DNA of 64,000 nucleotides from Cylindrobasidium torrendii FP15055 ss-10. Lineage: Eukaryota > Basidiomycota > Agaricomycetes > Agaricales > Physalacriaceae. Under the pieces are notes generated by a model. The model saw only the letters and a list, made by a program, of their open reading frames with translations, was not told the origin of the DNA and did no database searches. Shown one piece after another: positions 45,414 to 57,294 of this stretch. The first letter of the stretch is position 1. Every line of letters starts with the position of its first letter. The translations under genes were made by a program, and so were the position numbers. Location: positions 1-64,000 of the forward strand of contig KN880494.1 in NCBI GenBank assembly GCA_000934385.1, in the 5' to 3' direction.

Positions 45414-46773
45414 CGGTGCCGGAAGTTTGTTTTCTTTCAGGGTGGCTGGACCTCTGAGAGGTGGTGAAGGTATCCCGTTCATTAAAGCTAGCAGTCCCCA
45501 AAAGCTGTCCTTGTCGGTGCTTGCGGATGTCCATGTCCATACCAGAACCTCGAGCCCTCGCCAAGTATCGGGTTGCCTGTTCTGAGTCGGAGAGGGAGCT
45601 GAGTGCATGAATGCGGACGAGTGCCGGACATATCGATATTACATCCAAGAGGTCAAAAATTGGCTGCGCGGCGGACAGAAGCGTTGTAAAGGTCGGCGAA
45701 TGTATCACCTAGCACTGCCTCTGCTAGATTGGTACACGGTTGTATGATTCGTCCAGGTACCACTGTAGAGCTTAACCTTAGAAGCTTGTTGGGTTGTAGT
45801 CCTTGGTGGTTTAATCGGAACTTCGACGGTAGAGCGCGCAACGACGAGCAAGTATTTCGGGGCAAATGACATTAACAGTTGTCTCCGTATGAAACGCGTC
45901 AGCCTCATGCGTCCTATAGAGGTTCGTACAAGGGCGAGATTCCGCGAGCCTGCATGGCGGACGGAGTATAATCAGCAGATGACAAGCAGACGGAAACTGA
46001 AGATCGCTGAACGGCAAACAAATTCGGATCGACGGCACCTCGGCACCAAGGTGGCCCAAGCTGGTAGTACACTCAACTCGTAGGTGCGGCCTTCGTAAAC
46101 TACCACAAAGTCCTTCTGCATCCCGGTGCATATCGAGTCTGCCGCCTCGGAGATCAAGCCCAATTAAGATGCTCGGTACCGTCAAACAATGGGAAGTTTA
46201 CATCATCACAGATCATAAACCGCAGTTATGTGTGCCCGCCAGTGCCTGCGCAATGTAAACTGCTTCAAAGAGGCAAACGTCGTCTTTTCATGCGGACTCC
46301 GTAGCGGTGTGATAAGCCATCGCTGGCACTGTTCTCTCGACACTAAAAGTGTGCGGTGTGTGATAAGTAAGTCAATGGACGCTCAAGCTCAAGCCTCGAC
46401 TTTCTTGGCTTTGTTCAGCTGGTGCCTTGTTTAATAGTACCACGACCATTGAACCATGTTACACTCTTGCCGGTGCTCCCAAACACCTCAGCTATTCCCT
46501 CATCACGGTGTCCTCTGGATAAAGTGTCTTGCTGAGGTGCTCACACAAAGCAAGAGCTAACCTACTCCAGATTCCAAAGTGGCCTAAACGAGCCCCGTTG
46601 AGCTAGAGGCACTTGGACAGTAGGGTGGCTGACGCTAGCTGTAGCCAGGCTGTAGCAGGGGCATGGTTGAATTCATGCTGAAACTGCCGTGGGAAGAGTA
46701 CAGTAAGATACTGGGGACAGGATTCGATTAATACTTGTACATGGGAGATGTCGATGAGTACTTGAGTGCTCGT
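45414..46773. other. Region between laccase and J-domain genes
   Basis: No gene can be supported. A minus-strand stretch around 46000-46160 reads AADSICTGMQKDFVVVYEGR, which is protein-like but has no start, no splice partner and no known family. The rest is laccase upstream sequence. Confidence 0.4.
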
Positions 46774-47525
46774 CTATAGCTGTTTCTCCGCTTTGATTTG
46801 CTCGAGTCGACGCTGCAGAGCTTCCCTTCGAATATGGCCTTCATTCTTAGCATCCGTGCGAGCATCCGAAAGACTCTTTGCGGCGCTACTGTGCTGCTTG
46901 GCGAGGTGCCATGGTAGAATAAAGACCGTAGGAGCGATACCGACAACGAGAGCCTGACTGAATGTTACTAGTCTGAGCGAAATCGTCGTGAGGATCACGC
47001 ACCAATATACCAAAGACAATCATGGAGGTATGTTTCCAGCGCTCCTCCTCATCTGTCACCCAAGCGTATGCCTCTTCGCGCCTGCGCTCCTGCCGCATCC
47101 GTTCGCTATATGCCTGCTGTTGTCGTCTCCTTAGCAATTCCTTCTCGTAGTTCCAGTCGTGCGGATTGTGCGCGGCAAATCTGGACGCTGTTCTGCCTTT
47201 CAAGACATCGTAGGCAGCCGTGATAGCCTGGAATCGTCGTGTGCAGACGTCGCGGGAGACTGTGGGGTGGTGAACCCTGGCGCAGTCGGGGTGGTATACC
47301 CGTACGAGATCCTTGTCTAAACCAGTTCTGCGGCAAATTCCAACAATAGCAGAGAAGGGATAGCGCACATCGAGCCTTGATTTGTTCTTGGGTTGCCCCT
47401 GCCGGAAGATGGAATATTTGGTGTGGGGTGGGGTTATGGCTGGCAGGGAACGGATAAGCGTTGGAGGCGGTATGAGCACATCGCAAGGAAATGTATATTC
47501 CACCAGTGAGGCGGTTCAATGGCAT
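46774..47525 (-). CDS. J-domain (DnaJ-like) membrane protein, probably mitochondrial
   Basis: The short basic N-terminus MPLNRLTGGIYISLRCAHTA could target mitochondria. The J domain runs from TPHQIFHLPAGATQEQIKAR through YKDLVRVYHPDCARVHHPTV (intact HPD) to FQAITAAYDVLKG, with an intron splitting the Tyr codon (T|AC) before KDLVRV. A charged helix rich in Gln/Arg (LLRRRQQQAYSERMRQERRR) follows. Two hydrophobic stretches (MIVFGIL and ALVVGIAPTVFILPW) indicate membrane insertion, and the C-terminus is helical. HPD stimulates Hsp70 ATPase. Closest in architecture to small mitochondrial J proteins; the specific partner is unknown. The start was chosen at 47525, the first ATG. Confidence 0.85.
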
Positions 47526-47751
47526 AGTGTCGGACACATCGGTGGTGAAAGCCAAGACATGAATGCATGACGCTTGTCATTCTATCATGGCTCGCACCGG
47601 CCCGAACCCCACATTCAGCCGCACGTTACAATGAACGACCATGTTCAATTCTACAGTTCGACTAATGCTACAGATAATTATGCTATTCTACAAGGTGCGG
47701 GGGTATGAAAATGCAGAAGGGTATCAAGGAGCGCTACAAATCTAGTGGTAT

Positions 47752-48312
47752 TTACCGGCGCAACGCATTCTTGACCCTCCTCCGTGCTCTGAATACCCCG
47801 ATGCTCATCGAGAGAGCAATAGAGTGCAGCTCCCGCTTCACCGCGTCAGACCCGCATCGGTTTTTGTCTTTTTCTTGCTCCTCCACTCCAAACTCCAAAG
47901 GTTCTTCCTCGAATTCCTCTTCCTCCTCTGTTTCGACATACGAGTCCAATGACACTCGACGGTTGCACTTGCTGGTGCGTTTGGTCAGCCTGTCAGCGAT
48001 GGTGCTGGGGCATGGCAGGTTTGAAGCCGCGCCAATGGGAGAGTAGGTGAAAGAGGATGACGAGGGGCTATAGCTCGATATCGATGACCGCCTCGATGAT
48101 GATAATGTGCTGAACGCCTCGAATTCCTCCTCTGAATCAAGCGATGTGTGGGTGTATGTTGGCGAGGCTGGCGCGACTGGGAAAAGGTGGTAGTCCGGGT
48201 CGTGCATGTTTCCTTTGCGATCCATGTACACTCGAGGTTGTACGGGAGATGACTGGGTGTGGTAGTGCGACGGATCCAAGATGGCCGCAAATCGAGAGAT
48301 ATCCTGTGGCAT
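47752..48312 (-). CDS. Small Ser-rich acidic protein of unknown function
   Basis: A 186-codon intronless frame. The N-terminus MPQDISRFAAILDPSHYHTQ leads to VYMDRKGNMHDPDYHLFPV, a motif-like segment. Then come a Ser cluster (SSSRRSSISSYSPSSSSF), an acidic run (ETEEEEEFEEE) and a basic C-terminus (RARRRVKNALRR). I do not recognise a family. The regional composition contrast and clean frame support a real small protein, possibly phosphorylated. No function is proposed. Confidence 0.6.
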   Translation of the reverse strand: MPQDISRFAAILDPSHYHTQSSPVQPRVYMDRKGNMHDPDYHLFPVAPASPTYTHTSLDSEEEFEAFSTLSSSRRSSISSYSPSSSSFTYSPIGAASNLPCPSTIADRLTKRTSKCNRRVSLDSYVETEEEEEFEEEPLEFGVEEQEKDKNRCGSDAVKRELHSIALSMSIGVFRARRRVKNALRR

Positions 48313-49557
48313 CTTTGCTGGTTGGGTAGGCAGTCGTCAGGATGATTGGGGAATCTTTCATTACCACGCGTCCCCTTTATAACTCTGAGCGGATGAAAAA
48401 CTTGCACGCCTTCATGACTCTGCCGGCTACCAAGTGCTCTTTGTCAGATGCATCTTCGTAAGTTTACGCAGGTTAGCGCCGACTCGATCCGCGGTTTCGG
48501 CACAAATCAGGAGCCCCTCGTCTCCTTTGCGGCTCCTTCGGACTCTCGGATTCCCTCGTTCCCTACTTCCCATTCGTTCCCTAACTTTCCGTTCTATGAT
48601 CATTTTTCTGTCTTGACAGCCACCTTGATGGCGCTCTAGTTGATGCAAGCCCAGACGTCAGTGTTTTCTCCAAGTTTTCTCAAGGGAAACAGATCTATAA
48701 CCTCCTTCCACCACTCCGATGAGGCTCGGAATTTCGCTGTAGCGGGCCATGAAGGACATTCCGATAGCGCCGCAAGTACACGCCCGCATGCACGTCTTCA
48801 CATATCAATCCGGAAATGGCAACTCACCGTTGTTTCTCTCTTTCAACAGCCTCGGAACATGGTGTAGTTTTCGACCCCCAGCTTTCTAACTATCCACTCT
48901 CCACGAATCGCGGACAGTCCCTCGGGCAGTGTACCAGAGTCAGCACGAGATGCCTTGATAAGCCTTTGCTTCTCTCTTGCTAAGTATCAGCAGAGCTCTT
49001 ACTCAGGTTGGTACATCGATCTTCAGGCAGTTTATCCGCCGGATTCGAGTTAATTCGAGTTTATTCCATGCGAGCCATTTGCGAGGAGTCTCTGCGGAGT
49101 GCATTTGTGTGGCGTCGAGTAAGAACGTCAGCGTGATTAGACAGTGTCCGAGGAGGAATGCGCTTGGCCATGCTTGCGGGATGGTGCCCGCTAGCCGCTG
49201 CTTCAAAGTTATAGTAAATATCACAATGGACAGCGTGTCTTCAAAGGCTCACAGCAGACGTGATTCATTTCGCATGGGTGCGTTTTGTCAAAGCGTATTC
49301 CAGGGGCCCTGGCCGCTATTGTGCTGGTAAATTGCCGACCTTCCCCAGAGGCCTCGGAGGGCTGTAATACTATGGTACTGTACCAGTAACCACTTTATTG
49401 CAGTCCCTCGGATCACAGAGCCTTGGCGGGATGATTGGGCATCAAAGGTTTTGCTACCTTCAAACAGATCATAGTTAACAGTTGTCTCAACTCTCGGCTC
49501 AATCACAGGCAGCAAAACACGCTGGAATAAAAGCAAACAGAGCACATTTTTCCTCAT
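48313..49557. other. Gene-free region
   Basis: About 1.2 kb with several overlapping short frames but none with domain-like content or coherent splice sites. Confidence 0.45.
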
Positions 49558-49661
49558 TGACGAGAGTGGGATTCGAACCCACGCCCTTTCGGACCAGATG
49601 AGACGCTTGCAGAGCAAGCTGGTCCTTAGTCTGGCGCCTTAGACCGCTCGGCCATCTCGCC
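49558..49661 (-). tRNA. tRNA-Leu(AAG), intron-containing
   Basis: On the minus strand GGCGAGA...TCTCGTC forms the acceptor stem with discriminator A. The anticodon AAG is at 49625-49627, G is at position 37, and a short intron sits before the TCTGG half of the anticodon stem. The long variable arm and T-arm are as in the 33.3-kb copy, so it is class II. The first T-run downstream (CTTTTATT) is about 25 nt away. This copy looks fully functional. Confidence 0.92.
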
Positions 49662-49802
49662 CTGGAGGTGTGGCCGAACCTGCAACCCCAAAATTTTGCG
49701 TTGGGCCTACGTTTATTGACGTTGTCTTGAGCCGGAGGAAAGATACAGAGCACTAGATAGCAAGTTAAAGCATACAGAACATAAAGTATGTGTCCGTTGA
49801 GT

Positions 49803-51864
49803 CTAGTATGGGCTACTCGGCTCACTTTCCTCGAGTATGCAATGTGGGTCCTTCCAGCTGGTATACGCGAAATCCCAGATTCGCAACACATTGCTCTCTT
49901 TCGAAACATAGCAAACCCTCCCGAGCGACTCGTCCCACGTGAAGCTCGACACTCCCGTCTCTGACGCCGCCGAATCCGGCCCACCAGGATGTATATTGAC
50001 CACATTCGCAAAGACTGTCTCCAACGCAGCCCTCCCATCGCGCATCATAGTCTCCTCTACATCGCAAAGCTCCTCTCCGGACGGCGTACGCTGCCGTGGT
50101 GTATACCGATGGACGAAGACAGCTTTCGCAGACCCGGACCGGTCATGTATACTGTTACCCCAGACGAACGCCCGACGCTGCCCCGCAAAGACGCGAATAT
50201 TATCATCCTTCCCCCATAACTTCGCGTCCCTCCCTGTCTGCATGACCAAAGCGTCTGGTTCCAAACAATACCGTGACTTGCCCTTCGTTGCGGTGTCTAT
50301 ACCGTTCTGTGGCCAGAGCATCCAGTGCACAAAGGCCTGCGGACGCCGAGCGACATCGACCATGTATATCGATACCGGCTCAAGCGCGTCGCGCGATTCC
50401 GGCCAAAAGCTAGGGTGGTACGCGTCGGAAATGTGGAAATTACGCGCCTTGACGGACTCGCGCAGAAAGAAACCCTGGGCGGCGTCCACGGGCCCCGAAT
50501 ATTGGTGGTTGGGAATATCGAAGAGCTCGATGTAGCTCAGCTGCGCTGCGAGCAAGGGCCCGGTAGGCACTTGCTGCACGGTCGAGTACACTGTACGGAT
50601 GACCAGAATCTGGTGCTGATCAGGAAGGACACGTATCTGCCGAATTCTGTGCCCGACGTGCTGGTGGTTGGGTATGCGGTTGGGCATGAGACAGAAACTC
50701 ATCTTGGGTCGTGCTTCATGGCCGTCCATTCGAATGGAGACAATCCTATCGGGGGGCTGCGAGGTCAGAGTATAACGTGGCTGCTCGACAAAGCCTACGT
50801 GAGGAATGCCGTCCATTTCAAAAAGCACGGGGTCCCAGATCCTGGTTGGGACTCGGTAGCGTAAAAGAAGAGTGGTAGGCTCGGGCACTTCGTCGCTAGC
50901 ATATTCAGCGTCAGAGTCGTCACTGAGCCCTTGTTCCAAGTCGGAAAGGGTGATGTAGATGCACTGTAGCTCGAATTCCATTGGCCACTCCTCTTGTGCC
51001 CAGGCGTCGTACCCAGTATCATCCAGGTCGATGTAGCTGTCAAAATCGCTCAGGCCGTCGGGAGCGTAAACGATGGCAGATTACGTACGGAATGTGGTCG
51101 AGAGATTCTGCACTTGGCCCTCGGTCTTCTTCCGGTGCAGTTGCTTTCTTGACGTAGAATCGCTGCACAAAAGAGATCATAACGCCCTTATCATTCTTGT
51201 GTGGCATCCACTTGGCGTCTATCGAGTACGCTCTTGAAGGGAGCGCGTGTTCGATAATGATAGGGTGGGATACCTCTGGCGGACAGTCGATATGAGAGAT
51301 GGCTAGGCTGTACCTGCGGTCGATGCCGCGCCCGCGGGCTAGAGACATAACAATATACTGCCCTCCCAGGAGGAGCTTTGTGTCGAGGATGTGGCAGCCA
51401 TATTCCAGAGAGCGGAAACCAAGTACCTGGGGCTCGGCACAGCGGAGGTTGTTGTCCAGGGTGATGGCGCGGACAAGAGCGCGCTCGGCATCGTTAATGC
51501 CGGCATTGTAATTATGCCACCACGAGGGGTAGCTGTAGGGAATAGGAAGAGAAAAGCTCTGGGAGATACGCTTCCAGACGATAGGCTCGAATGTGAGCGC
51601 GTAAAATAGCTTGTTAACCTATGGGAACGGTGTTAGTCGCGATGTCGCGCAGGATACTGCTCCAAGGCGCACCATGCGCAAGCAAAGGATATCCTCAACG
51701 GAAAGCAATGGGAAAACACATTCCACAATGATATCGGTGCTGAGCTGTCCCAAGTAGAACTTCGAGTTTGGCGACAAACGCGCGCGTTTCGTTGTGAGAA
51801 CGGCATTGGCCAGAAGTTTAGAGAGCGCAAAGGCGCCATTATCGAGCCAGCCTGGATATAGCAT
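49803..51864 (-). CDS. F-box-type protein of unknown target
   Basis: Three exons. Exon 1 (from 51864) reads MLYPGWLDNGAFALSKLLAN and contains the F-box-like KFYLGQLSTDIIVECVFPLL, SVEDILCLRMV, which continues after an intron (near 51617-51670) as NKLFYALTFEPIVWKRI. The second block holds SLEYGCHILDTKLLLGGQYI. The third exon (from about 51037, 392-codon frame) ends LEESEPSSPY. The long C-terminal half alternates beta-like segments (e.g. VLPDQHQILVIRTVYS, NVLRIWDFAYTSWK), suggesting a propeller, as in several Agaricomycete F-box proteins. The likely job is substrate choice for an SCF ligase. Confidence in the F-box is moderate. Confidence 0.78.
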
Positions 51865-52774
51865 ACTGCGTCGAGCAGTGACTGTAGATTTTGGAATGTA
51901 GATGCTGAGTGTTTGAGTACGAGGGTTAATGGTGGTCAGCCGTTAAAGTGAAGATGAGTCGCGAAGGGGGAGGGAAGCGGAGTTTGAAACATTTATGTAT
52001 CCCATTTGGGAAGTTTGCTTGTGCTCTGCATCAAACCCCGCTGGCATACAGGACATTAAATTGTTTGTATGGCTAATATAGGGACAAGGTGAGAGCTTGA
52101 AATCAAAATGCGTTTCGATCGCGTCGTTGCTGGGCACGACGCGCCTGCTGGATGGCAACCCAGGTCAGGTCACGTGGGCTCAAAGTTCAACAGCTAGCCA
52201 TCCTTGTAAGGCTGTAAGCTTATGTAAAGCGTAGCTTTCAAATGGAATCGGGAGCGAAAAGACGCACACACGCGCAGACTGCGTTCACAGGCGGGCCGGG
52301 CGCCATGTTAAGAGGGTTGGCTCTATACAGTAAGTAGCTGGTGCCAGTGTGATCGAGCCTTCTTCTGCACGACGTCCATGTTGAATTTCTATCTGCCCTC
52401 TCGTCCCATTTTGGCATAATCTACCTTGGTTCTGTCGTAGCATGGTGCATTTAACCGCGCATCCTCGTCTAGTTCATCCGAGAAGTCATGAAATTCTTCA
52501 ACAAGTCATCCCTGTTCACTCAACACTACGCCGCCGCCTTGCGCCTACGGCTGGCCGACCAGTGCACGGAGAAGATTCACACTCGCAGTACCACCAACGA
52601 CGCTGTGCAGCCTTCACCTTATTCTCACACGTAGCCATGACTCTGGCTAAATATCGGGCACTTTGCTTGACGCTATTGAAGACGGCCCGACTGGGACCGT
52701 CAACATGGTGACTACGGAGCGATGTCCATACGAGCGATGTCCAGGTCCTTAAAAGGCGCAGAACCCTCGACACG
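51865..52774. other. Divergent intergenic region
   Basis: Upstream of both the F-box gene (-) and the lyase (+). No coding pattern is convincing; short frames overlap on both strands. Confidence 0.5.
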
Positions 52775-55467
52775 ATGTCTTTGTATCCCCGCTTGATGGC
52801 GATACTCCGATCAGCCTGGCTTATTGGCCTCTTCACCTCTGCGAAAGCCTTCAAAGTACAACTCAGCCCCGCAAGTCTCACCGCACATGTTCTACCAGGC
52901 TACGAGTCCTGGTCCGTCACCCAAGAAGAGGTCTCATCAGAGTTCCATGTCGGCAACTTGTCGCTTACGCTGAAGGCTTTGGATGATACGCTCAATGGGG
53001 GCAGGAATAAAATCATTTCAGAGTCAGTAACAAGTTATCTTGGACAATGGATTGTGGGCATGGGTGTGTCCTCGAGCACAACAGATGGAAACCTTGGATT
53101 GGAGCTCACCATCGCTGGGTTGGAAGAGGGTGAACATTCACTTTTGACATACCACAACGCTTGGGACGCCCTAAACGCTGCCCCTACGCTCAAGATCACA
53201 GTGGACGGCAACGTCCTTGAGGTGCGTGTTCTCTAGTATCCTTCAGATCCCCAACCTGACTGAAGGTTTAGTCCAGTTACAATCAGACCGTACGCGCCAA
53301 CAGCATCTGGGACTCCGCTGCTTCATACCTCACATTCAATGCCACCTCCGGAAAGGCCGTGGTGATTGCCTACGCTCCCATCGATGGAAGTAGCACGGAC
53401 AAACGCGCATATTTGAACGGCCTCGAACTTGATGTCCCCAATATCAGTACACAACCTTCGTATCCTGACCCAGAGGATGGTGACGAGCACATCGCCGCGG
53501 ACAATGGCTCCTACGACCTTACGTTCACCCCCGCCCCAAACGCAGCCTCCTATGACATTTATTTGTCGACGGAGTCGGAAGCTGCTGTAGAGAGTGCATC
53601 GACGGACTCATCGGAATTTCTGGGCTCGGTGGACGAGCCAAGGTACCATTTGACAAGTATCAGCTCGTTGAAGACGTACTGGTGGAGGGTAGACACCATC
53701 CTCAACAATGGCATAACGGTGGCAGGCCGTGTCTGGACCTTCCGCTCAAGGCAGCTTGCGTTTCCAGGCGCGGACGGGTTTGGGCGGTACGCTCGAGGTG
53801 GTCGCGCAGGAAGCGTGTTGAGGGTCACGACACTGGAGGACTATATTCCTGGCGATGAAGCACCTATCGAAGGCAGTCTGCGGTGGGCCATCGAAGAGAA
53901 CACTGGACCACGGGTGATTATTTTCGATGTTGGAGGCAAGTTGTTTCCTTTGGCAAGCGCATTGCGCTTACTTTGTTTTCAGGTGTCAGTACGTTGAAGG
54001 CCCGTCTGACCATCACGGACGACTACATTACTGTTGCTGGCCAAACTGCGCCTGGGAAGGGCATCGTTTTCCAGGGCTATACCTTAGGACTGTCGGGTGT
54101 GCACGATGTTATCATTCGCCATATCCGGGTTCGTCCAGGGACAAGCAGTGGCGAAACTATTGACGGCATGGGTGTGTACTGTTTCCTTGATTATGGACCG
54201 GTAATTCTAATGGGCACCAAAAGGTATGCGTGGGTCCAATTTCTGCATCTTTGACCGGTGCTCAATTTCATGGACCATCGACGAGTCATTCTCTTCTCGG
54301 GATGCCTACAATATCACCTTGCAGCGCACACTCATTTCGGAACCATTGAATGCTGCTGGACACCAGAACTACCCTGCGGGAACGCAACACGGATATGCGG
54401 CGAGCATTGGCGGCAATACAGGAACGTTCCACCATAACCTACTCGCCCATGCTGAGGGTCGTTCATGGAGCATGGCAGGAGGTTTAGACAGCACAGGCGC
54501 ATTCAATGGCGGCCTTGTTCTGGTCAACAATGTCGTGTACAACTATGGTGAGTACGAATACAGTGTCTCTCCGCCAGACACTGACTGCAGCCCAGGCGAC
54601 CGCGTCACGGATGGCGGTGCACACCAAGTCGACTTTATCGGGAACTACTACAAGCCTGGCCCCTCATCTACGCGATTCTACACCCTTCAGGCAACGTACG
54701 AGGATGGCTTTCCTGGAACACAACAGTATTATTGCGAAGGTAACATGATACCTGGCTACTTTGACGCCGAATCGACTCAGGTGGTCGAAGACACTGGCGG
54801 GAACGACGTTGTCGGCGCTTGCTATGCTCGCATATCTATCGATCCGGCGCCAGACTACGAGTACTTTTTGGACAGGCCATTCTTCCCCGACTCTGTGACA
54901 TACCAGGATGCGATAGAGGCCTATAAGATCGTGCTGTCGGACGTAGGCGCGAATGTGCCGACTCTGGATGAGCATGACACGAGGATTGTTCGGGAGACGC
55001 TGGAGAATACGACAACATATGTAGGGAGCTATACAGGAAAGGAAGGAATCATCGACAGCCCGGACGACGTTGGAGGGCTAGAGGACTGGCCTGAGACGAA
55101 GCGGCCGGCATGGGACGTGGATAGCGATGGAGATGGAGTTCCAGACTGGTGGGATGGGTCAACGGGAGGGGAAGGGTACACGACGTTGGATGGCTACCTG
55201 AATTGGCTCGCGGATGCACATATTTTCGTCGCGCCTGGAGAGGCCGTTGATGTCTCACTGACAAACTTGACGCGGGGATTCGTCGAGCCGGTGTTTGAAG
55301 TCACGGTGGACAAAGGGAGCGTTAGTGTAGCGAACGGGACGGCCACCTACAATGCGCCCGACGAGGCTGGGATCGCGTCCATGTTTGTATCTCTCACTGA
55401 CAATGAGGGGTCAAACTGGGACAGAAATGTAGGCATAGGCATTGTGGATGGATATGAGCGTTCTTAG
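52775..55467 (+). CDS. Secreted pectate-lyase-like protein (PL1 type) with FnIII-like and Ca-binding segments
   Basis: The signal peptide is within MAILRSAWLIGLFTSAKAF (after MSLYPRL). Residues about 30-190 form a beta-rich module of unknown type. A fibronectin-III-like module follows (YDLTFTPAPNAASYDIYLST to TYWWRVDTILNNG). The parallel-beta-helix lyase domain starts at FPGADGFGRYARGGRAG and continues with GSLRWAIEENTGPRVIIFDV, TVAGQTAPGKGI, VIIRHIRVRPG, GSNFCIFDRCSISWTIDESF and VLVNNVVYNYGEY. Near the end DVDSDGDGVPDWWD is a Ca-binding type-3-like repeat. Exons join cleanly (G|GT before MRGSNF). PL1 enzymes cleave polygalacturonate by beta-elimination. This layout is commoner in bacteria than in fungi. 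Catalytic residues were not verified. Confidence 0.85.
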
Positions 55468-55624
55468 TGGTGGCAATCAATGGCATTGCTCTCTAGCATG
55501 CGTTACTGTACAACGGCATCCATGCTCTATCCAGTAGCCTAACACTTACTCGAAGAGTCAGGGTCCTACAGGCCTATGGCATATGCCTATATCCTAGGCG
55601 AAATTTGTACGAAAGCATGTCGCA

Positions 55625-57099
55625 ATGCACATTCAAATGTTCATCATGGTCGATCAAGCTCTCGATCAACTCAATCCTGCTTTACGCCCTCCCACCATGA
55701 CTCGATTCAGTGACCTGATACATCAGTCGGTCCTCACAGTGCCAGATTTCGAGTTAGAGTGTGGATATCAGCTCAAAGATGCCCCCGTCGCGTACAAAAC
55801 GTGGGGAAAACTGAACGACACCAAAGACAATGTCATGATCATATGCCATGCATTTACTGGGAGCGCGGACGTAGAAGACTGGTGCGAGTCAAGTAATACG
55901 AATCGACGTTTATTGATCTCATAGCAGGTGGGGACCACTTATGGGCCCAGGGAAAGCGTTCGACGCGACGCGATTCTTCGTGTTCTGTGCCAATGTTATC
56001 GGTTCCCCGTATGGCACGGTATCACCAGTGTCCATCAACCCAGTCACAGGAAAGACTTATGGGCCTGAATTCCCTTCCTCTACTATTCGCGACGACATTA
56101 GGTACGCTTACCCAACAACCCATGATTGCAAGCTGAGAAAACTCTAGATTGCACAAGCTAGTGCTCGACCATCTAGGCGTTAACTCTGTAGCCGTTGTTA
56201 TTGGAGGATCCATGGGTGGGATGGCCGTCCTGGAATGGCCTCTGTGCACCCCGACAGGTTATGTACGCCATGTTATCCCTCTCGCAACCTCTGCACGGCA
56301 CTCGGCATGGTGCATCAGTTGGGGAGAGGCTCAACGGCAAAGCATCTACAGTGATCCTGTCTACGAAGATGGGTACTACACATCACAACCGGCATCCGGC
56401 CTTGCAGCAGCCCGCATGAGTGCACTACTCACCTATCGTTCTCGAGACTCTTTTGAGAGCCGGTTCGGACGCAAGTACCAAATCCCTACGAGCTCTCCCA
56501 AGGCAGCTTCGCCGACATTGGAATCTCCCCCTTCCCCAGGACGCCCTCAGTCTCCCATGTCTCTGCTCCATAATGAGGGTCACCGAAACAGCAAAGCGCA
56601 CGACGGCGCTGCATCACTCTCGCAGGTATTCTCCGCACAGTCGTACTTGCGCTACCAGGGAGACAAGTTCACGGCCAGATTTGACGCAAACTGCTACATC
56701 CATATCACTCGCAAGCTTGATACGCACGACGTTTCGCGTGATAGACGGCTCGAGGGGGAGTCAGAGCCTGACGCGCTCGCTCGCGTCTTGTCGACCATCC
56801 CCGCTGGTTCACTGGTCATGGGAATTGCTACAGATGGGCTGTTCACTATAACGGAGCAGAGAGAGATAGCGGCGCACATTCCCAAGGCAGAGCTCATTGT
56901 GATAGAGTCTCCAGACGGGCATGATGGCTTCCTCTTGGAGTTTGAGCAAATCAACGAGCATATCTTGCGGTTCTTGCATCGCGAGTTCCCAGAAATCTAT
57001 GCGAGCGAGCCACTCGCAGAAGTTGCGGATGCAGATGGATTCGACATCAAGAAAGACAGTGTGTTCGGAGAGGCAGAGGTGGATATAACGCAATGGTGA
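55625..57099 (+). CDS. met2: Homoserine O-acetyltransferase
   Basis: Catalyses acetyl-CoA plus L-homoserine to O-acetylhomoserine, the entry to methionine synthesis. It is an alpha/beta-hydrolase fold. Exon 1 ends in GSADVEDW, which joins WGPLMGPGKAFDATRFFVFC by TG|G. Then come NVIGSPYGTVSPVSINPVTG and, after AG|A, RLHKLVLDHLGV. The nucleophile elbow is GGSMGGMAVLEWPL (catalytic Ser). The Asp is in MGIATDGLFT and the His in SPDGHDGFLLEF, so the triad is complete. The possible start codons 55625, 55646 and 55697 are all in frame. The protein ends GEAEVDITQW. Single copy in the window; the start is the only doubt. Confidence 0.93.
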
Positions 57100-57294
57100 G
57101 AACCAGGACATATATTTAGACATCGTATGGACATGGGACTTTGTAGTCGAGAAGCTCAGGTTCAACTCCTGAGCTATATAGAGGAATCCACGTATATTAT
57201 TGTTTCTTGTCCTGAAATTGAGGTTCACCAGAATTCCATTACGCCACGTTGGAACACTCGTGATCGGTAGCTTCGCGTCTTATTCTGCATCCAC

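Noticed and set aside
57109..57184. Possible tRNA around the T-arm-like hairpin
   Set aside because: The acceptor pairing is weak and AT-only, and no D-arm or 7-nt anticodon loop can be formed.
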